A stretch of 64,000 nucleotides of DNA from Alloacidobacterium sp963823845 (GTDB lineage: Bacteria; Acidobacteriota; Terriglobia; Terriglobales; Acidobacteriaceae). Location: the NCBI GenBank assembly GCA_963823845.1, contig CAWGND010000008.1:1240001-1304000 (forward strand). The letters run 5' to 3'. Both the position numbers and the translations under genes were made by a program. The notes under the pieces were generated by a model, which ran no database searches, was not told where the DNA came from, and worked only from the letters and a program-made list of their open reading frames with translations. Below, piece by piece: positions 17,525 to 29,323 of this stretch (positions are counted from its first letter, which is position 1; each line of letters begins with the position of its first letter).

Positions 17525-20500
17525 ATGCTGCAACCCCTACGGCGAGGATCACTCGCGGCACTGTTTTTATTTCTGTTAGCTTGCGTATGTTTGGCCGCCG
17601 CCCACGCGCAAGGCACAACGCAGGGCGCTATCGCCGGTACAGTCCTCGATACCAGCGGCGCGGCAGTCGCGAACGCCACAATTAAAATCCACAACAACGG
17701 AACCAACGCGGAAAATCAGCTGACGGCCGATGAAAGCGGCTATTTCAAGGCGCCTCTGCTCACGCCGGGCGTATACACGGTCACGGTTACCGCCCCGGGA
17801 TTTAACGACCTCCGCCTCGATGCCGTTATTGTCGAAGTCGGCAAGCAGACCACCTTGCAGCCGAAAATGACAGTCGGTTCCGTCGCAAATACGGTGACGG
17901 TCTCAGGCGCAGCGCCGATGATCAACACTGAGACGCCCGACTTCGCCTCGAACCTGTCTCTGCAGACCATCAATAACCTGCCCATCAATGGACGCCGCTG
18001 GTCCGATCTCACCCTACTCACGCCCGGCGTCGTCTCCGACTCGAACGGTTTCGGCCTGCTTAGCATTCGCGGCATCAGCCCTCTGCTCAACAACGTCCAG
18101 ATCGACGGCGCGGACGACAATCAGGCCTACTTCTCCGAGGAGCGCGGCCGCACGCGTGAGGGCTACTCCACGCCGCAGGTCGCGGTGCAGGAGTTCCAGG
18201 TCAACACCGGCGTCTACTCCGCTGAATACGGCCGCGCTCTGGGCGGCGTCATCAATTCCGTCACCAAGAGCGGCACAAACCAGCTCCACGGCCAGCTTTA
18301 CTTCTACGACCGCGACAATGACTGGGGCGCAAAGAATCCCTTCACCAAGCTGACCACCTTCGACGCCTCCACCGGCACCACCACCACCATCCAGTACAAG
18401 CCCAAGGACTGGCGCAAGCAGTGGGGTTTCGGCGTCGGCGGTCCGCTCATCAAGGACAAGCTCTTCTGGTTCTACACCTATGATGGATATCAGCCGTAAC
18501 TTCCCCGGCACGGCTGTCGCCTCCAACCCCGGCGCATTCTTCCAGGCGCCCGACGCCAGCAATTCCGCGGCGGCTATAGCTGCGCCACCATCATCGCGAC
18601 ATCCGGCAAGACCGCGCCATCGAACCCCGTGGATGCTCAGGCTTGCGTGCTGCAGGCGCGCCTCAAGCTGTCCACCTATACAGCCGCGGTGAACCTGTAC
18701 AACACTGACCTGGCTGCGGTTGCCACAAACCTGGGCCCGGTCCATCGCACCGGACGATCAGACCATCAACATGCCCAAGATCGATTGGCAGATCAACGCG
18801 CAAGAACCACGTCAGCTTTATCTACAACCGCCTGCGCTGGGATTCGCCCGGCGGCGTGCAGACGCAGGCGACCAACACCTATGGCCTCGACGGCTTCGGC
18901 AACGACTATGTGAAGCTGGACTACGGCCTGGCCAAGCTCGATACGTTGCTCACTGCAAGCATCGCCAACGAGCTTCGTTATCAGTACGGTCGCGAGCTGA
19001 ATGACGAAAACGCGCAGCCGCTCAGCGCCTATGACGCCCAGTTCGTGAACTCGACCTCGTATCAAGGCATGCCGCCAACCATCTCGCTGCAGAGCTCGAA
19101 TGGCTTCATCAGCGGCATCCAGTACTACTCCTTCCGCCCGGCCTATCCGGATGAGCGCAAATGGCAGATCGCCGATACGGTCAGCTGGATCCATGGTCAG
19201 CACACCTTCAAGTTCGGTGGCGACGTCGTCCACAACAACGACCTCATCAATAGCCTGGGGCTGGCTGCCTACTCTCCAAACGGCGACTTTACCTATACCT
19301 ATCTTGGCAACTTCTTTGCCGACCTCGCTCAGCCCAGCGGAACCTGCGGATCAAGCGCCAGCGAATTCAATATCGGAACGCTGCCCTGCTATTCCACCTT
19401 CGGCCAGAACTTCGGACAGGCTAGCTTCACCCTGAATACCGTCGATTACGGCTTCTTCTGCGCAGGACGACTGGAAGATCATCCCCAGGCTGACGCTGAA
19501 TCTCGGCCTGCGCTGGGACTACCAGAGCATTCCCGGACCCTATACAAACCTGCAGCAGCCAGTCGGATCCTATACTCCGATTCCGCAGATGCTCGAGCAT
19601 CCCTCCGACAAGAACAACTTTGGGCCCCGCGCCGGTTTCGCCTATGATCCGTTTTCGGCAAGGGCACGACAGTCCTCCGCGGCGGCTTCGGCATGTACTA
19701 CGGCCGCATCGTCAATGACGTCAGATCCTGACCGCGTACTCGCAGACCGGATCTCCGAACGCCAGTTCTGCCGCGAGCTTCCGGAACAATCAGGGCGGCC
19801 CGCAGTTTCCGCAGATCATGCCGCCCAACTTCACGCCCACCAAGCTCGCCGCGCGCAACTGTTCAATACCTCGACAACCACATGCAGAATCCCATGGCGA
19901 TGGAGTACGACCTGACCCTGCAGCAGCAGATTGGCTCGCAAACCGTATTCTCCCTCAGCTACCTCTCCGCGCTGAGCCGCGAGCTGCCGAACTTCGTCAA
20001 CATGAATCTCATCAACACGCCTGCCCCCAACAACAACACCAACAACGGCAGTGGCTACACCACCGTCAATTATGTGGTCCAGCCCGCCAGCAACGGCAAT
20101 TGCGGACCGCTGCAATGCGGAAGCACGTATTCGGCGAAGGTCTATAACGGCTACGCCAACCCGAACTTCGCCGCGATCACCGACGTGGTGAGCAACATCA
20201 ACGCCAGCTACAACGCCCTGGTGGCCGAGATCAACAATCAATCTTCACGCTACGTGACCTTCGATGCGAACTACACCTGGTCTCACTCACTCGACTTTAA
20301 CCAGAACCAGTCCACCCAGGCATCGACAAACCAGCCGCTCGATCCGAACGCAAGCCTCAGATCGCAGTATGGAAATTCGAACTTCAATGTGCCCAACCGC
20401 TTCGTCGGATACGCCTTCCTCAAATATCCGAATAAGTTCCAGGGTTGGCAGAGTTACCTGCTCGATGGCTGGGGACTCAATCCGCTGGTCCAGCTGCAGA

Positions 20501-20930
20501 ACGGCCTGCCCTACAGCCTGGTCACGAGCAGCTTCCCCAATGCCACCTCTCCCAGCTCCGGCTGGAACGGAGCCGGTGGCAGCCCGGCGTATATTCCCGT
20601 CGCTGGGCAGGGACACGTTCACCTTTCGCCGCGCAGCGGTGTTCGATCTGCGCGCGCAGAAGAATCTGAACTTCCACGAACGTTACAACCTGCAGCTGCA
20701 TCGGTGAGTGCTTCAACGTCTTCAACCACCAAAACGTAACCAGCGTGAACACGACCGGCTACACTTTCGGCAGCCCGGTTCTGGGCAACTCATCCAAGGG
20801 CTACACCGGAGACCAGACCTACACCACCCCGCTGACTTACAATCCGTCGTTCGGTACCGTGACAAACGTCAACAGCAATTATGCGTACAGCCCGCGCCAG
20901 GTGCAGATAGCCGTTCGTCTGGAGTTCTAA
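17525..20930 (+). pseudogene. TonB-dependent receptor, Oar-like (copy 2, many frameshifts)
   Basis: A paralogue of the preceding receptor. AGGAG lies upstream of the ATG at 17525; a signal peptide ending in AHAQG is followed by GAIAGTVLDTSGAAVANAT, a plug (NNLPINGRRWSDL, IRGISPLLNNVQIDGADDNQ) and a barrel ending VQIAVRLEF, the expected C-terminal Phe. The frame is open for 324 residues to 18499, then switches at about 18490, 18560, 18720, 18800, 19465, 19650, 19720, 19870, 20610 and 20700; each new frame continues receptor-like sequence. So many indels with otherwise well-preserved protein suggest poor sequence quality more than long decay. A good rho-independent terminator follows. Confidence 0.8.
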
Positions 20931-20953
20931 AGTGCGGCTAGTCCAACAGGAAC

Positions 20954-20979
20954 GCGGCGGCTCCGGCCGCCGCTTTTTC
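20954..20979 (+). terminator. Rho-independent terminator after receptor 2
   Basis: GCGGCGGC (20954-20961) and GCCGCCGC (20966-20973) pair around a TCCG loop and are followed by TTTTTC, a standard intrinsic terminator 24 bp after the receptor stop. Confidence 0.88.
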
Positions 20980-21014
20980 TTTTCGCCGTTTTTCCTTTCT
21001 TAGTCTCGATCAGT

Positions 21015-21056
21015 CCGGTAATCGAGGTTGTCCTGCTGAGCGAAGACGATTACCGG
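21015..21056 (+). repeat. Hairpin repeat just upstream of mnmG
   Basis: A perfect 10-bp inverted repeat (21015-21024 with 21047-21056) encloses GTCCTGCTGAGCGAAG, the same core as the repeat at 4563. It ends 18 bp before the mnmG start and could affect its translation. Confidence 0.5.
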
Positions 21057-21074
21057 TAAAATAGAAGCTACGCA

Positions 21075-23093
<2,019 letters not shown>

Positions 23094-23322
23094 CTCCTTT
23101 AAGAAGCCAGCAACTGAAAGATGTCGGACTTTGCCTCATTGCGACGACCGGCGTGGGCGTGTGCTCTCAGTGTGCACTTCCTGTATTCCCAACATAAACA
23201 GTACTGATGAATGGATGAAAACGAGAAAGGTAATCGACAAGAAGTGTAGTATCTAGAGCCAGCAGCCCAGAACAATAGATCCTTGGATTGCACTACCCAG
23301 TAAGGTATACCGGGGTTTGTGA

Positions 23323-23610
23323 GTGCCCTTCGAAACGCCTGATATAAAACGAATCCGGCGCGTGGTCTTGACGGTCGCGCTTCTTGCGCTCGTGATCGGA
23401 ACCACGTTCGGAACGGTCTGGCATCGTCACATCAATTCCTCCACTGAGACATGCCCAATCTGCCATTTGAGCCATCAGGCCATCGAGCCGCCACTGGCAA
23501 GCGCACGCTTATCTTTCGTTCCGACAGGGCCCGGGCCTGAGCCTGCACGCTACAATTTCACGCCGCGTTCTATCGCTCGATACATTCCCGCGCGAGCCCC
23601 TCCCGCCTAA
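23323..23610 (+). CDS. Small membrane protein with CPICH motif, efflux-associated
   Basis: A 95-residue protein from a GTG start. An N-terminal transmembrane segment (VVLTVALLALVIGTTFGTV) is followed by a short extracytoplasmic part with a dense Cys/His cluster, HRHINSSTETCPICHLSHQ, then a Pro/Ala/Arg-rich tail. The His and Cys arrangement suggests metal binding. It lies 45 bp upstream of a TolC-adaptor-RND efflux operon, so a role as a metal sensor or chaperone for that pump is an inference from context. CPICH also matches CxxCH, but one isolated motif with so many neighbouring ligands makes covalent haem less likely. Confidence 0.6.
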   Translation: MPFETPDIKRIRRVVLTVALLALVIGTTFGTVWHRHINSSTETCPICHLSHQAIEPPLASARLSFVPTGPGPEPARYNFTPRSIARYIPARAPPA

Positions 23611-23654
23611 CGAGACGCTCTGCCTCGTGCTGGCTGCAGCACACCAATCTGTGA

Positions 23655-25004
23655 ATGCCCTCCTTCAGAAGGCGACCGCCCATGCGTTTACGACGTTTGT
23701 GTTTCTCTGTTCTGTTAGTCACCGTGCTCTTTACCGGAGCTGCGGGCGCGCAATCCCCGCCTGCACAAAGCCCGGCGCCATCGCCTCCACAAGCGCTTGC
23801 GCAAAAACCGGGCACCGTGACCGTTTCGCTCGACGATGCCATACAGATGGCCCTCCAGCACAATCACAATTTGCTGGCTGCACGCACTACGATCCAGCAG
23901 AGCGAAGCGGAAGAAACGACGGCGAATCTGCGTCCGAATCCGGTTCTTATAGGCGACGCACAGTTCCTGCCGATTTTCGATCCGAGTCAATTCAACTCCG
24001 ACTACATCGACAACACCGCTCAATTTGACCTTGGCGTCAGCTATCTGTTTGAGCGCGGCAAGAAGCGGCAGCACCGCCTTCAAGCGGCGAAGGATGTGAC
24101 CGCCGTTACCCGGTCGCAAGTCGCCGACAATGAGCGAAGTCTTGCGTTCAATGTTGCCTCGGAATTCATCAATGTTGAACTCGCCGAATCGACTCTCGAG
24201 CTGGCCATGCAGGACCTGAGAAGCTTCCAGAACTCTGTGGATATCAGCGAAGCGCGCTACAAAGCCGGCGATATAGGTGAGGGCGACCTCCTGAAGACCA
24301 AGCTACAGCTGCTTCAGTTTCAGACAGATGTATCGGCAGCGCAACTTGCCAGAGTTCAAGGGCTCTCGGACCTGCGACAGCTGCTCGGATATGAATCGAT
24401 AGCCGCGGACTACGACGTAGCTGGAGCTTTCAATTATCAGCCGGTTAAGGGCAACCTGGAAGACTTTGAGGCAAAGGCCTTGCAGAACCGGCCGGACTTG
24501 CGGGCGGCGCAGCAAGGAGTAGTGGCCGCGAACAGTCAACACGAATTGCAGAAGGCAATCGGTAAACGCGACGTCACCGGCCAGGCCAACTACACGCACG
24601 TCAGTTACACGAACACGGTTTCCCTGTTCGGGCAAATTCAGCTACCCATCTTCGATCGCAACCAGGGAGAAATCGCACGCGCGGGCTACGCCGTCACGCA
24701 AGCCCAGGAGCAGGAGAAATTCGCGAACGGTCAGGTGCTCACCGATGTGCGGGACGCTTTTGAAAGTCTCCGCAGCAATGACCAGATTGTCGGTCTCTAT
24801 CGATCGGGATATCTCGACCAGGCGCAACAGTCTCGCGACATCAACGAATACGCCTACCGGCATGGCGCAGCGAGCCTACTTGACTTCCTTGATGCTGAGC
24901 GCAGCTATCGAAGCACTCAACTCGCCTACCGTCAGGCGCTCGCTTCGTACCTGCTCGCGCTCGAACAACTTCGTCAGGCGGTCGGAACCAGGAGCTTGCC
25001 ATGA
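23655..25004 (+). CDS. TolC-family outer-membrane efflux protein (CusC/CzcC-like)
   Basis: 449 residues, or 440 from the ATG at 23682. A signal peptide (LVTVLFTGAAGAQS) and a Pro/Ala-rich linker are followed by two OEP repeats: VSLDDAIQMALQHNHNLLAARTTI, the long helices NVELAESTLELAMQDL and ISEARYKAGDIGEGDLLKTKLQL, and in the second half RPDLRAAQQGV and INEYAYRHGAASLLDFLDAERSY. It forms the outer-membrane channel of a tripartite pump. It overlaps the adaptor gene by 4 bp (ATGA), indicating translational coupling, and the RND pump follows. Confidence 0.9.
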   Translation: MPSFRRRPPMRLRRLCFSVLLVTVLFTGAAGAQSPPAQSPAPSPPQALAQKPGTVTVSLDDAIQMALQHNHNLLAARTTIQQSEAEETTANLRPNPVLIGDAQFLPIFDPSQFNSDYIDNTAQFDLGVSYLFERGKKRQHRLQAAKDVTAVTRSQVADNERSLAFNVASEFINVELAESTLELAMQDLRSFQNSVDISEARYKAGDIGEGDLLKTKLQLLQFQTDVSAAQLARVQGLSDLRQLLGYESIAADYDVAGAFNYQPVKGNLEDFEAKALQNRPDLRAAQQGVVAANSQHELQKAIGKRDVTGQANYTHVSYTNTVSLFGQIQLPIFDRNQGEIARAGYAVTQAQEQEKFANGQVLTDVRDAFESLRSNDQIVGLYRSGYLDQAQQSRDINEYAYRHGAASLLDFLDAERSYRSTQLAYRQALASYLLALEQLRQAVGTRSLP

Positions 25005-26185
25005 GGATAAGAATGACCGTGTGCAGCAACTGCAGCCTTCAACGTGTGATAGCGCTCGCTCTCGTGTTTGCGCTCATGGGCTGCAGCTCGAGCGACCGCG
25101 AGCGAGCAAACGAGATGACGTCTTATTCTGCTAAGGCCTCTACGTCTGCGACTCCTCAACTCTTCACCATCCCGCAAGACCAGATGTCGCATGTGCAGGT
25201 GGTTACCGTTCAGCCCACGACCCTGACGCGCACGCTCCGGCTTACAGGCAACGTGGCCTATAACGCTTTCGCAACCACGCCGGTCATCACTCAAGTCGGA
25301 GGCCCTGTCAGCCGGATACTCGTAGTGCCCGGGCAGCACGTAAAAGCAGGCCAACCTATGCTCGAGGTAAGCAGTCCCGATTATTCCCAATTGCTGGACT
25401 CGTATTTGAAGTCGGCAGATTCTTTCCGCCTTGCGAACAAAAACTACACACGTGCGCAGGACCTGTATCAACATCACGCCATTGCCGAGCGCGATCTTGA
25501 GCAGGCCGAATCGGATCGCAACCAGGCACAAGCGGACCTGAACGCGGCTGACCAGGGAATGAAGATCCTTGGCATCAAGAATCCCGCGGACCTGGCGAAG
25601 GCCCCAAGTTCGGCGCAAATTCCCGTGCTTGCTCCCATCGGCGGGGAAGTTGTCGAGCGCCTCGTCTCGCCCGGTCAGGTGGTGCAGGCGGGGCAAACGC
25701 AAGCCTTTACGCTTTCAGATTTGGGCACGGTTTGGGTCCTGGCGAACGTCTACCAGGCCGACCTTGCCTCTGTCCGCAGCGGAGACGACGTCGTAGTGCA
25801 GACGAGTGCATATCCCGACAGCTTCCACGGGCGAATTTCTTATGTCTCCCCTGCCCTCGATCCAAACACCAGAACACTACAAGCGCGCATCGTGGTAGAC
25901 AATCCAGGCGAGAAATTGAAGAGGGACATGTACTGCACTGTCATTGTGACCGCAGGAACCATCTCGAATGCCATCGCGGTGCCCGACTCTTCCGTCCTAC
26001 GCGACGACAACAACCAGCCGTTTGTATATGTCGCATCTAGCGCCAATCAATTCGGCAGACGCGATGTGGAGATCGGCCAAAACCAGGATGGACGGACGCA
26101 AATTCTTAAGGGCATTTCGGTTGGTGAGAGGGTTGTGGGCGATGGCAGCTTGTTTCTTCAGTTTGCCAACTCGCTGCAACACTGA
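25001..26185 (+). CDS. RND efflux periplasmic adaptor (membrane-fusion lipoprotein)
   Basis: 394 residues with a lipoprotein signal ending in a lipobox (FALMGC). The membrane-fusion order is visible: a barrel-sandwich half motif (GGPVSRILVVPGQHVKAGQPMLEVSSPDY), a helical hairpin (NKNYTRAQDLYQHHAIAERDLEQAESD), the second lipoyl half (APIGGEVVERLVSPGQVVQAGQ), and beta-barrel and membrane-proximal domains (GRISYVSPALDPNTRTLQARI). It bridges the CusA-like pump and the TolC-like channel. It is coupled by an ATGA overlap to the upstream gene and lies 14 bp before the pump gene. Its family is CusB/CzcB. Confidence 0.92.
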   Translation: MRIRMTVCSNCSLQRVIALALVFALMGCSSSDRERANEMTSYSAKASTSATPQLFTIPQDQMSHVQVVTVQPTTLTRTLRLTGNVAYNAFATTPVITQVGGPVSRILVVPGQHVKAGQPMLEVSSPDYSQLLDSYLKSADSFRLANKNYTRAQDLYQHHAIAERDLEQAESDRNQAQADLNAADQGMKILGIKNPADLAKAPSSAQIPVLAPIGGEVVERLVSPGQVVQAGQTQAFTLSDLGTVWVLANVYQADLASVRSGDDVVVQTSAYPDSFHGRISYVSPALDPNTRTLQARIVVDNPGEKLKRDMYCTVIVTAGTISNAIAVPDSSVLRDDNNQPFVYVASSANQFGRRDVEIGQNQDGRTQILKGISVGERVVGDGSLFLQFANSLQH

Positions 26186-26199
26186 GGAGGCGGGTTCGA

Positions 26200-29100
26200 A
26201 TGATTCATCGCATCGTCCACTTTGCGTTGCGCCAGCGGTTATTGGTCCTGCTGTTTGTGGCGTTCATTGCCATCTGGGGAGCGATCTCGTTCCAGCACAT
26301 GCCGGTGGATGCCTATCCTGACCTTTCTCCTCCGATGGTGGAAATCATCACCCAATGGCCTGGGCACGCGGCCGAGGAAATCGAGCGCCTCGTTACCGTG
26401 CCGACTGAAGTGGAAATGAATGGCGTCCCAAAGATGTCCGTCATGCGCTCGATCTCTCTGTACGGGCTTTCTGATGTCATCCTGACATTCGACGAGGGCA
26501 CTGACGACTATTTCGCGCGCCAGGTAGTCTTCCAGCGATTGAGCGAGGTGACTTACCCATCCGGCGTAACGCCTACGCTGTCGCCGCTCGCGAGTCCATC
26601 GGGACTCGTCTATCGATATGTCCTTCAGAGCCCCGACCGCACGCCCCTGGAGCTGAAGGTCTACGAAGACTGGATCATCGAGCGCGAATATAAACAGGTG
26701 CCGGGAGTCGCGGACGATTCCGGCTTTGGTGGCACCGTGATGCAGTACCAGGTGCTTCTTGATCCGGCACGACTCTACGGATACCACATTACGGTGCCAA
26801 CTGTGCTGCAGCAACTTTCGGTCAACAACTCCAATGCCGGCGGCGGATTCTATTCACAAGGCGGCCAGTTCTACTATGTGCGCGGCCTCGGGCTTGTTCA
26901 CGATACCTCTGACATTGGCGACGTCATAGTTGGCACGCAAAACGGAGTGCCGGTGCGTGTCCGCGACATCGGTGAGGTGACCATCGGCAATGCCCCGCGT
27001 TTGGGCGAATTCGGCTTCAACAAAACGGATGACGCGGTCGAGGGCGTCATTATGATGCGGCGCGGCGAGCAAACGCAGACCGTGCTGAAGGGTGTCGAAG
27101 AGAAAACCCGGCAACTCAATGAACAGATTCTGCCTCCGGACATCAAAGTGCAGCCCTACTATGACCGAAGCGATCTAGTGCAGCTGACCATCGACACGGT
27201 CGAACACAACATGCTGCTGGGGATGGCTCTCGTCCTAATCGTCCTGATGTTTTTCCTGGTCAGCGTTCGCGCCGCGGTGATCGTTGCACTTACAATTCCT
27301 CTGGCTTTGCTCTTCTCATTCGTCTTCCTGCACGCGCGAGGTGTCGCGGCAAACCTGCTTTCGATTGGCGCCATCGATTTCGGAATTCTCATTGACGGCA
27401 CTCTCGTGATGGTCGAAAACATCTTTCGGGTACTAGGCGAGCGCGAAGGCCAGAGCTACGATCTGCACGACGTGATACTGGCGGCGGCGAAAGACGTCGA
27501 TCGCCCAATCTTCTATTCGGTCGCCGTCATTATTGCGGGCTATCTGCCGATCTACGCGCTCACCGGACCCTCAGGAAGGCTATTCAAGCCGATGGCGGAT
27601 ACGGTTTCGATCGCGCTCGTCGGCGCCTTGATCCTAACGCTGACGTTCGTTCCTGTTATGTGCTCTTACTGGTTTAAGAGGGGCGTGCACGAGCGAGTGA
27701 ACAAGCCCTTTGAGTGGGTGCGCAGAAAGTATGCGGTCCAGCTCGAATGGTGTCTCGACCGTCCGAAGCTCACAATGCTTGTGGCCACCTTGATTTTCGC
27801 TGCCACGCTGCTGCTCATCCCTTTCATCGGGGGAGAGTTCATGCCGCATCTTGACGAAGGCGCGCTATGGGTGCGGGCAACTATGCCGTACACGATTTCG
27901 TTCGAGGAAGCGAGCAAGTTTTCGCCCAAGGTCCGCAGCATCCTCATGAAGTATCCAATGGTCACCGACGTTGGTTCCGAGCTTGGCCGCCCGGACGATG
28001 GCACCGATCCCACCGGGTTCTTCAATGACGAGTTTTACGTTGGACTGAAGCCATACAGCGATGCTTCCTGGAAGGCAGGCCCAATCCACAACAAGGCTGA
28101 ATTGACTGAAGACATCCAGAACCAGCTCAAGGCGTTTCCCGGAGTCATCTTCAACTACACACAGCCCGCTGAAGATGCGGTAGACGAAGCTTTAACCGGG
28201 CTCAAGAGCGCGCTGGCGGTAAAAATCTATGGCCCTGATCTGAACGTTCTCCAGAGCAAAGCGCTCGATATCAAGCGCCGTCTCTCGCAGGTCCCCGGAT
28301 TCACAGAGCTGACGGTCGTGCGCGAGCTTGGGCAGCCAAGCCTGCTGATCGACGTCGATCGTGACAAGATCGCCCGTTACGGCATCAACGTCGCGGATGT
28401 CGAGGCAGTGGTGCAAGCGGCTGTCGGTGGTCAGGCTGCCACCCAGGTCATTCAAGGCGAGAAGCTATTCGACCTCGTCGTGCGCATGAAACCTGAATTC
28501 CGCGAGAATGCTCAGGAGATCGGCAATCTGCTCGTCGGAACACCCGCAGGTCAGCAGATCCCTCTCAGCGAGCTCTCCAATATTCGTGAGGCGGGTGGCG
28601 CGTCGTTCATCTATCGCGAGAACAACTCACGATACATCGGCGTGCAGTACAGCATCGAAGGACGCGACCTTCAAGGAGCCGTGCTCGATGGTCAGCGCGC
28701 CGTCGAGGAAATTACCAAATCGCTACCGGCCGGCTATCGAATCACCTGGGGCGGCGAGTATGGCGAATTCCTCGAGGCGAAGCACCAGATGGAATTGATC
28801 GGGCCACTTGCTTTGCTCATTATTTTCATGATCTTGTTCGCGCTTTATGGCAATTTCAAATTTCCCGTGACCATTGCTCTCGGTGTCATCTTGACAGAGC
28901 CTGTGGGCGCTTTAATCGCGCTCAAGCTGACGCATACGCCATTCAGCGTCTCATCGGCCCTTGGCCTGCTCGCGCTGATGGGCGTTTCGGTCGAAACCGC
29001 CGTCATCCTCGTCTCCTATATCAACAAGCTGCGTCTCGAAAAGAAAGACATCCGCACGGCGACGCGCGAGGCTTCGCTTCTGCGCTTGCGGCCCATCATG

Positions 29101-29289
29101 ATGACCGCACTGGTCGCTTGTCTGGGTCTTCTGCCGGCGGCGCTCTCCACCGGCATTGGTTCGGATACACAGAAGCCTTTTGCCATCGTCATCGTGGCCG
29201 GCTTGATCTCTCGGCTCTTCCTCGGCTTCTTCGTCAATCCAGTACTGTACGAGATGGTCGCCCGCGACGGCGATGTCTTGCAAGTATGA
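26200..29289 (+). CDS. Heavy-metal efflux RND pump (CusA/CzcA family)
   Basis: A 1,029-residue inner-membrane proton-driven transporter. The start has GAGGCGGG upstream. The N-terminal TM1 and porter domains include PVDAYPDLSPPMVEI and LVTVPTEVEMNGVP. TM4 contains LSIGAIDFGILIDGTLVMVENIFR, the Asp-containing signature of heavy-metal RND pumps rather than drug RND pumps. The second half repeats the fold (FIGGEFMPHLDEGALW, GVSVETAVILVSYIN, LRPIMMTALVACLGLLP). With the lipoprotein adaptor and TolC-like channel it would export divalent cations or Cu/Ag; the specific metal cannot be read from sequence. No regulator gene is adjacent. Confidence 0.95.
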   Translation: MIHRIVHFALRQRLLVLLFVAFIAIWGAISFQHMPVDAYPDLSPPMVEIITQWPGHAAEEIERLVTVPTEVEMNGVPKMSVMRSISLYGLSDVILTFDEGTDDYFARQVVFQRLSEVTYPSGVTPTLSPLASPSGLVYRYVLQSPDRTPLELKVYEDWIIEREYKQVPGVADDSGFGGTVMQYQVLLDPARLYGYHITVPTVLQQLSVNNSNAGGGFYSQGGQFYYVRGLGLVHDTSDIGDVIVGTQNGVPVRVRDIGEVTIGNAPRLGEFGFNKTDDAVEGVIMMRRGEQTQTVLKGVEEKTRQLNEQILPPDIKVQPYYDRSDLVQLTIDTVEHNMLLGMALVLIVLMFFLVSVRAAVIVALTIPLALLFSFVFLHARGVAANLLSIGAIDFGILIDGTLVMVENIFRVLGEREGQSYDLHDVILAAAKDVDRPIFYSVAVIIAGYLPIYALTGPSGRLFKPMADTVSIALVGALILTLTFVPVMCSYWFKRGVHERVNKPFEWVRRKYAVQLEWCLDRPKLTMLVATLIFAATLLLIPFIGGEFMPHLDEGALWVRATMPYTISFEEASKFSPKVRSILMKYPMVTDVGSELGRPDDGTDPTGFFNDEFYVGLKPYSDASWKAGPIHNKAELTEDIQNQLKAFPGVIFNYTQPAEDAVDEALTGLKSALAVKIYGPDLNVLQSKALDIKRRLSQVPGFTELTVVRELGQPSLLIDVDRDKIARYGINVADVEAVVQAAVGGQAATQVIQGEKLFDLVVRMKPEFRENAQEIGNLLVGTPAGQQIPLSELSNIREAGGASFIYRENNSRYIGVQYSIEGRDLQGAVLDGQRAVEEITKSLPAGYRITWGGEYGEFLEAKHQMELIGPLALLIIFMILFALYGNFKFPVTIALGVILTEPVGALIALKLTHTPFSVSSALGLLALMGVSVETAVILVSYINKLRLEKKDIRTATREASLLRLRPIMMTALVACLGLLPAALSTGIGSDTQKPFAIVIVAGLISRLFLGFFVNPVLYEMVARDGDVLQV

Positions 29290-29323
29290 TGTCTCTTCCG
29301 AGCGCGATACTGAAAGCAGCGGA

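Noticed and set aside
26190..26205. GGGTTCGAATG, similar to a tRNA T-loop
   Set aside because: It lies in the short gap before the RND pump gene, where its GAGGCGGG serves as ribosome binding site; no cloverleaf is possible.
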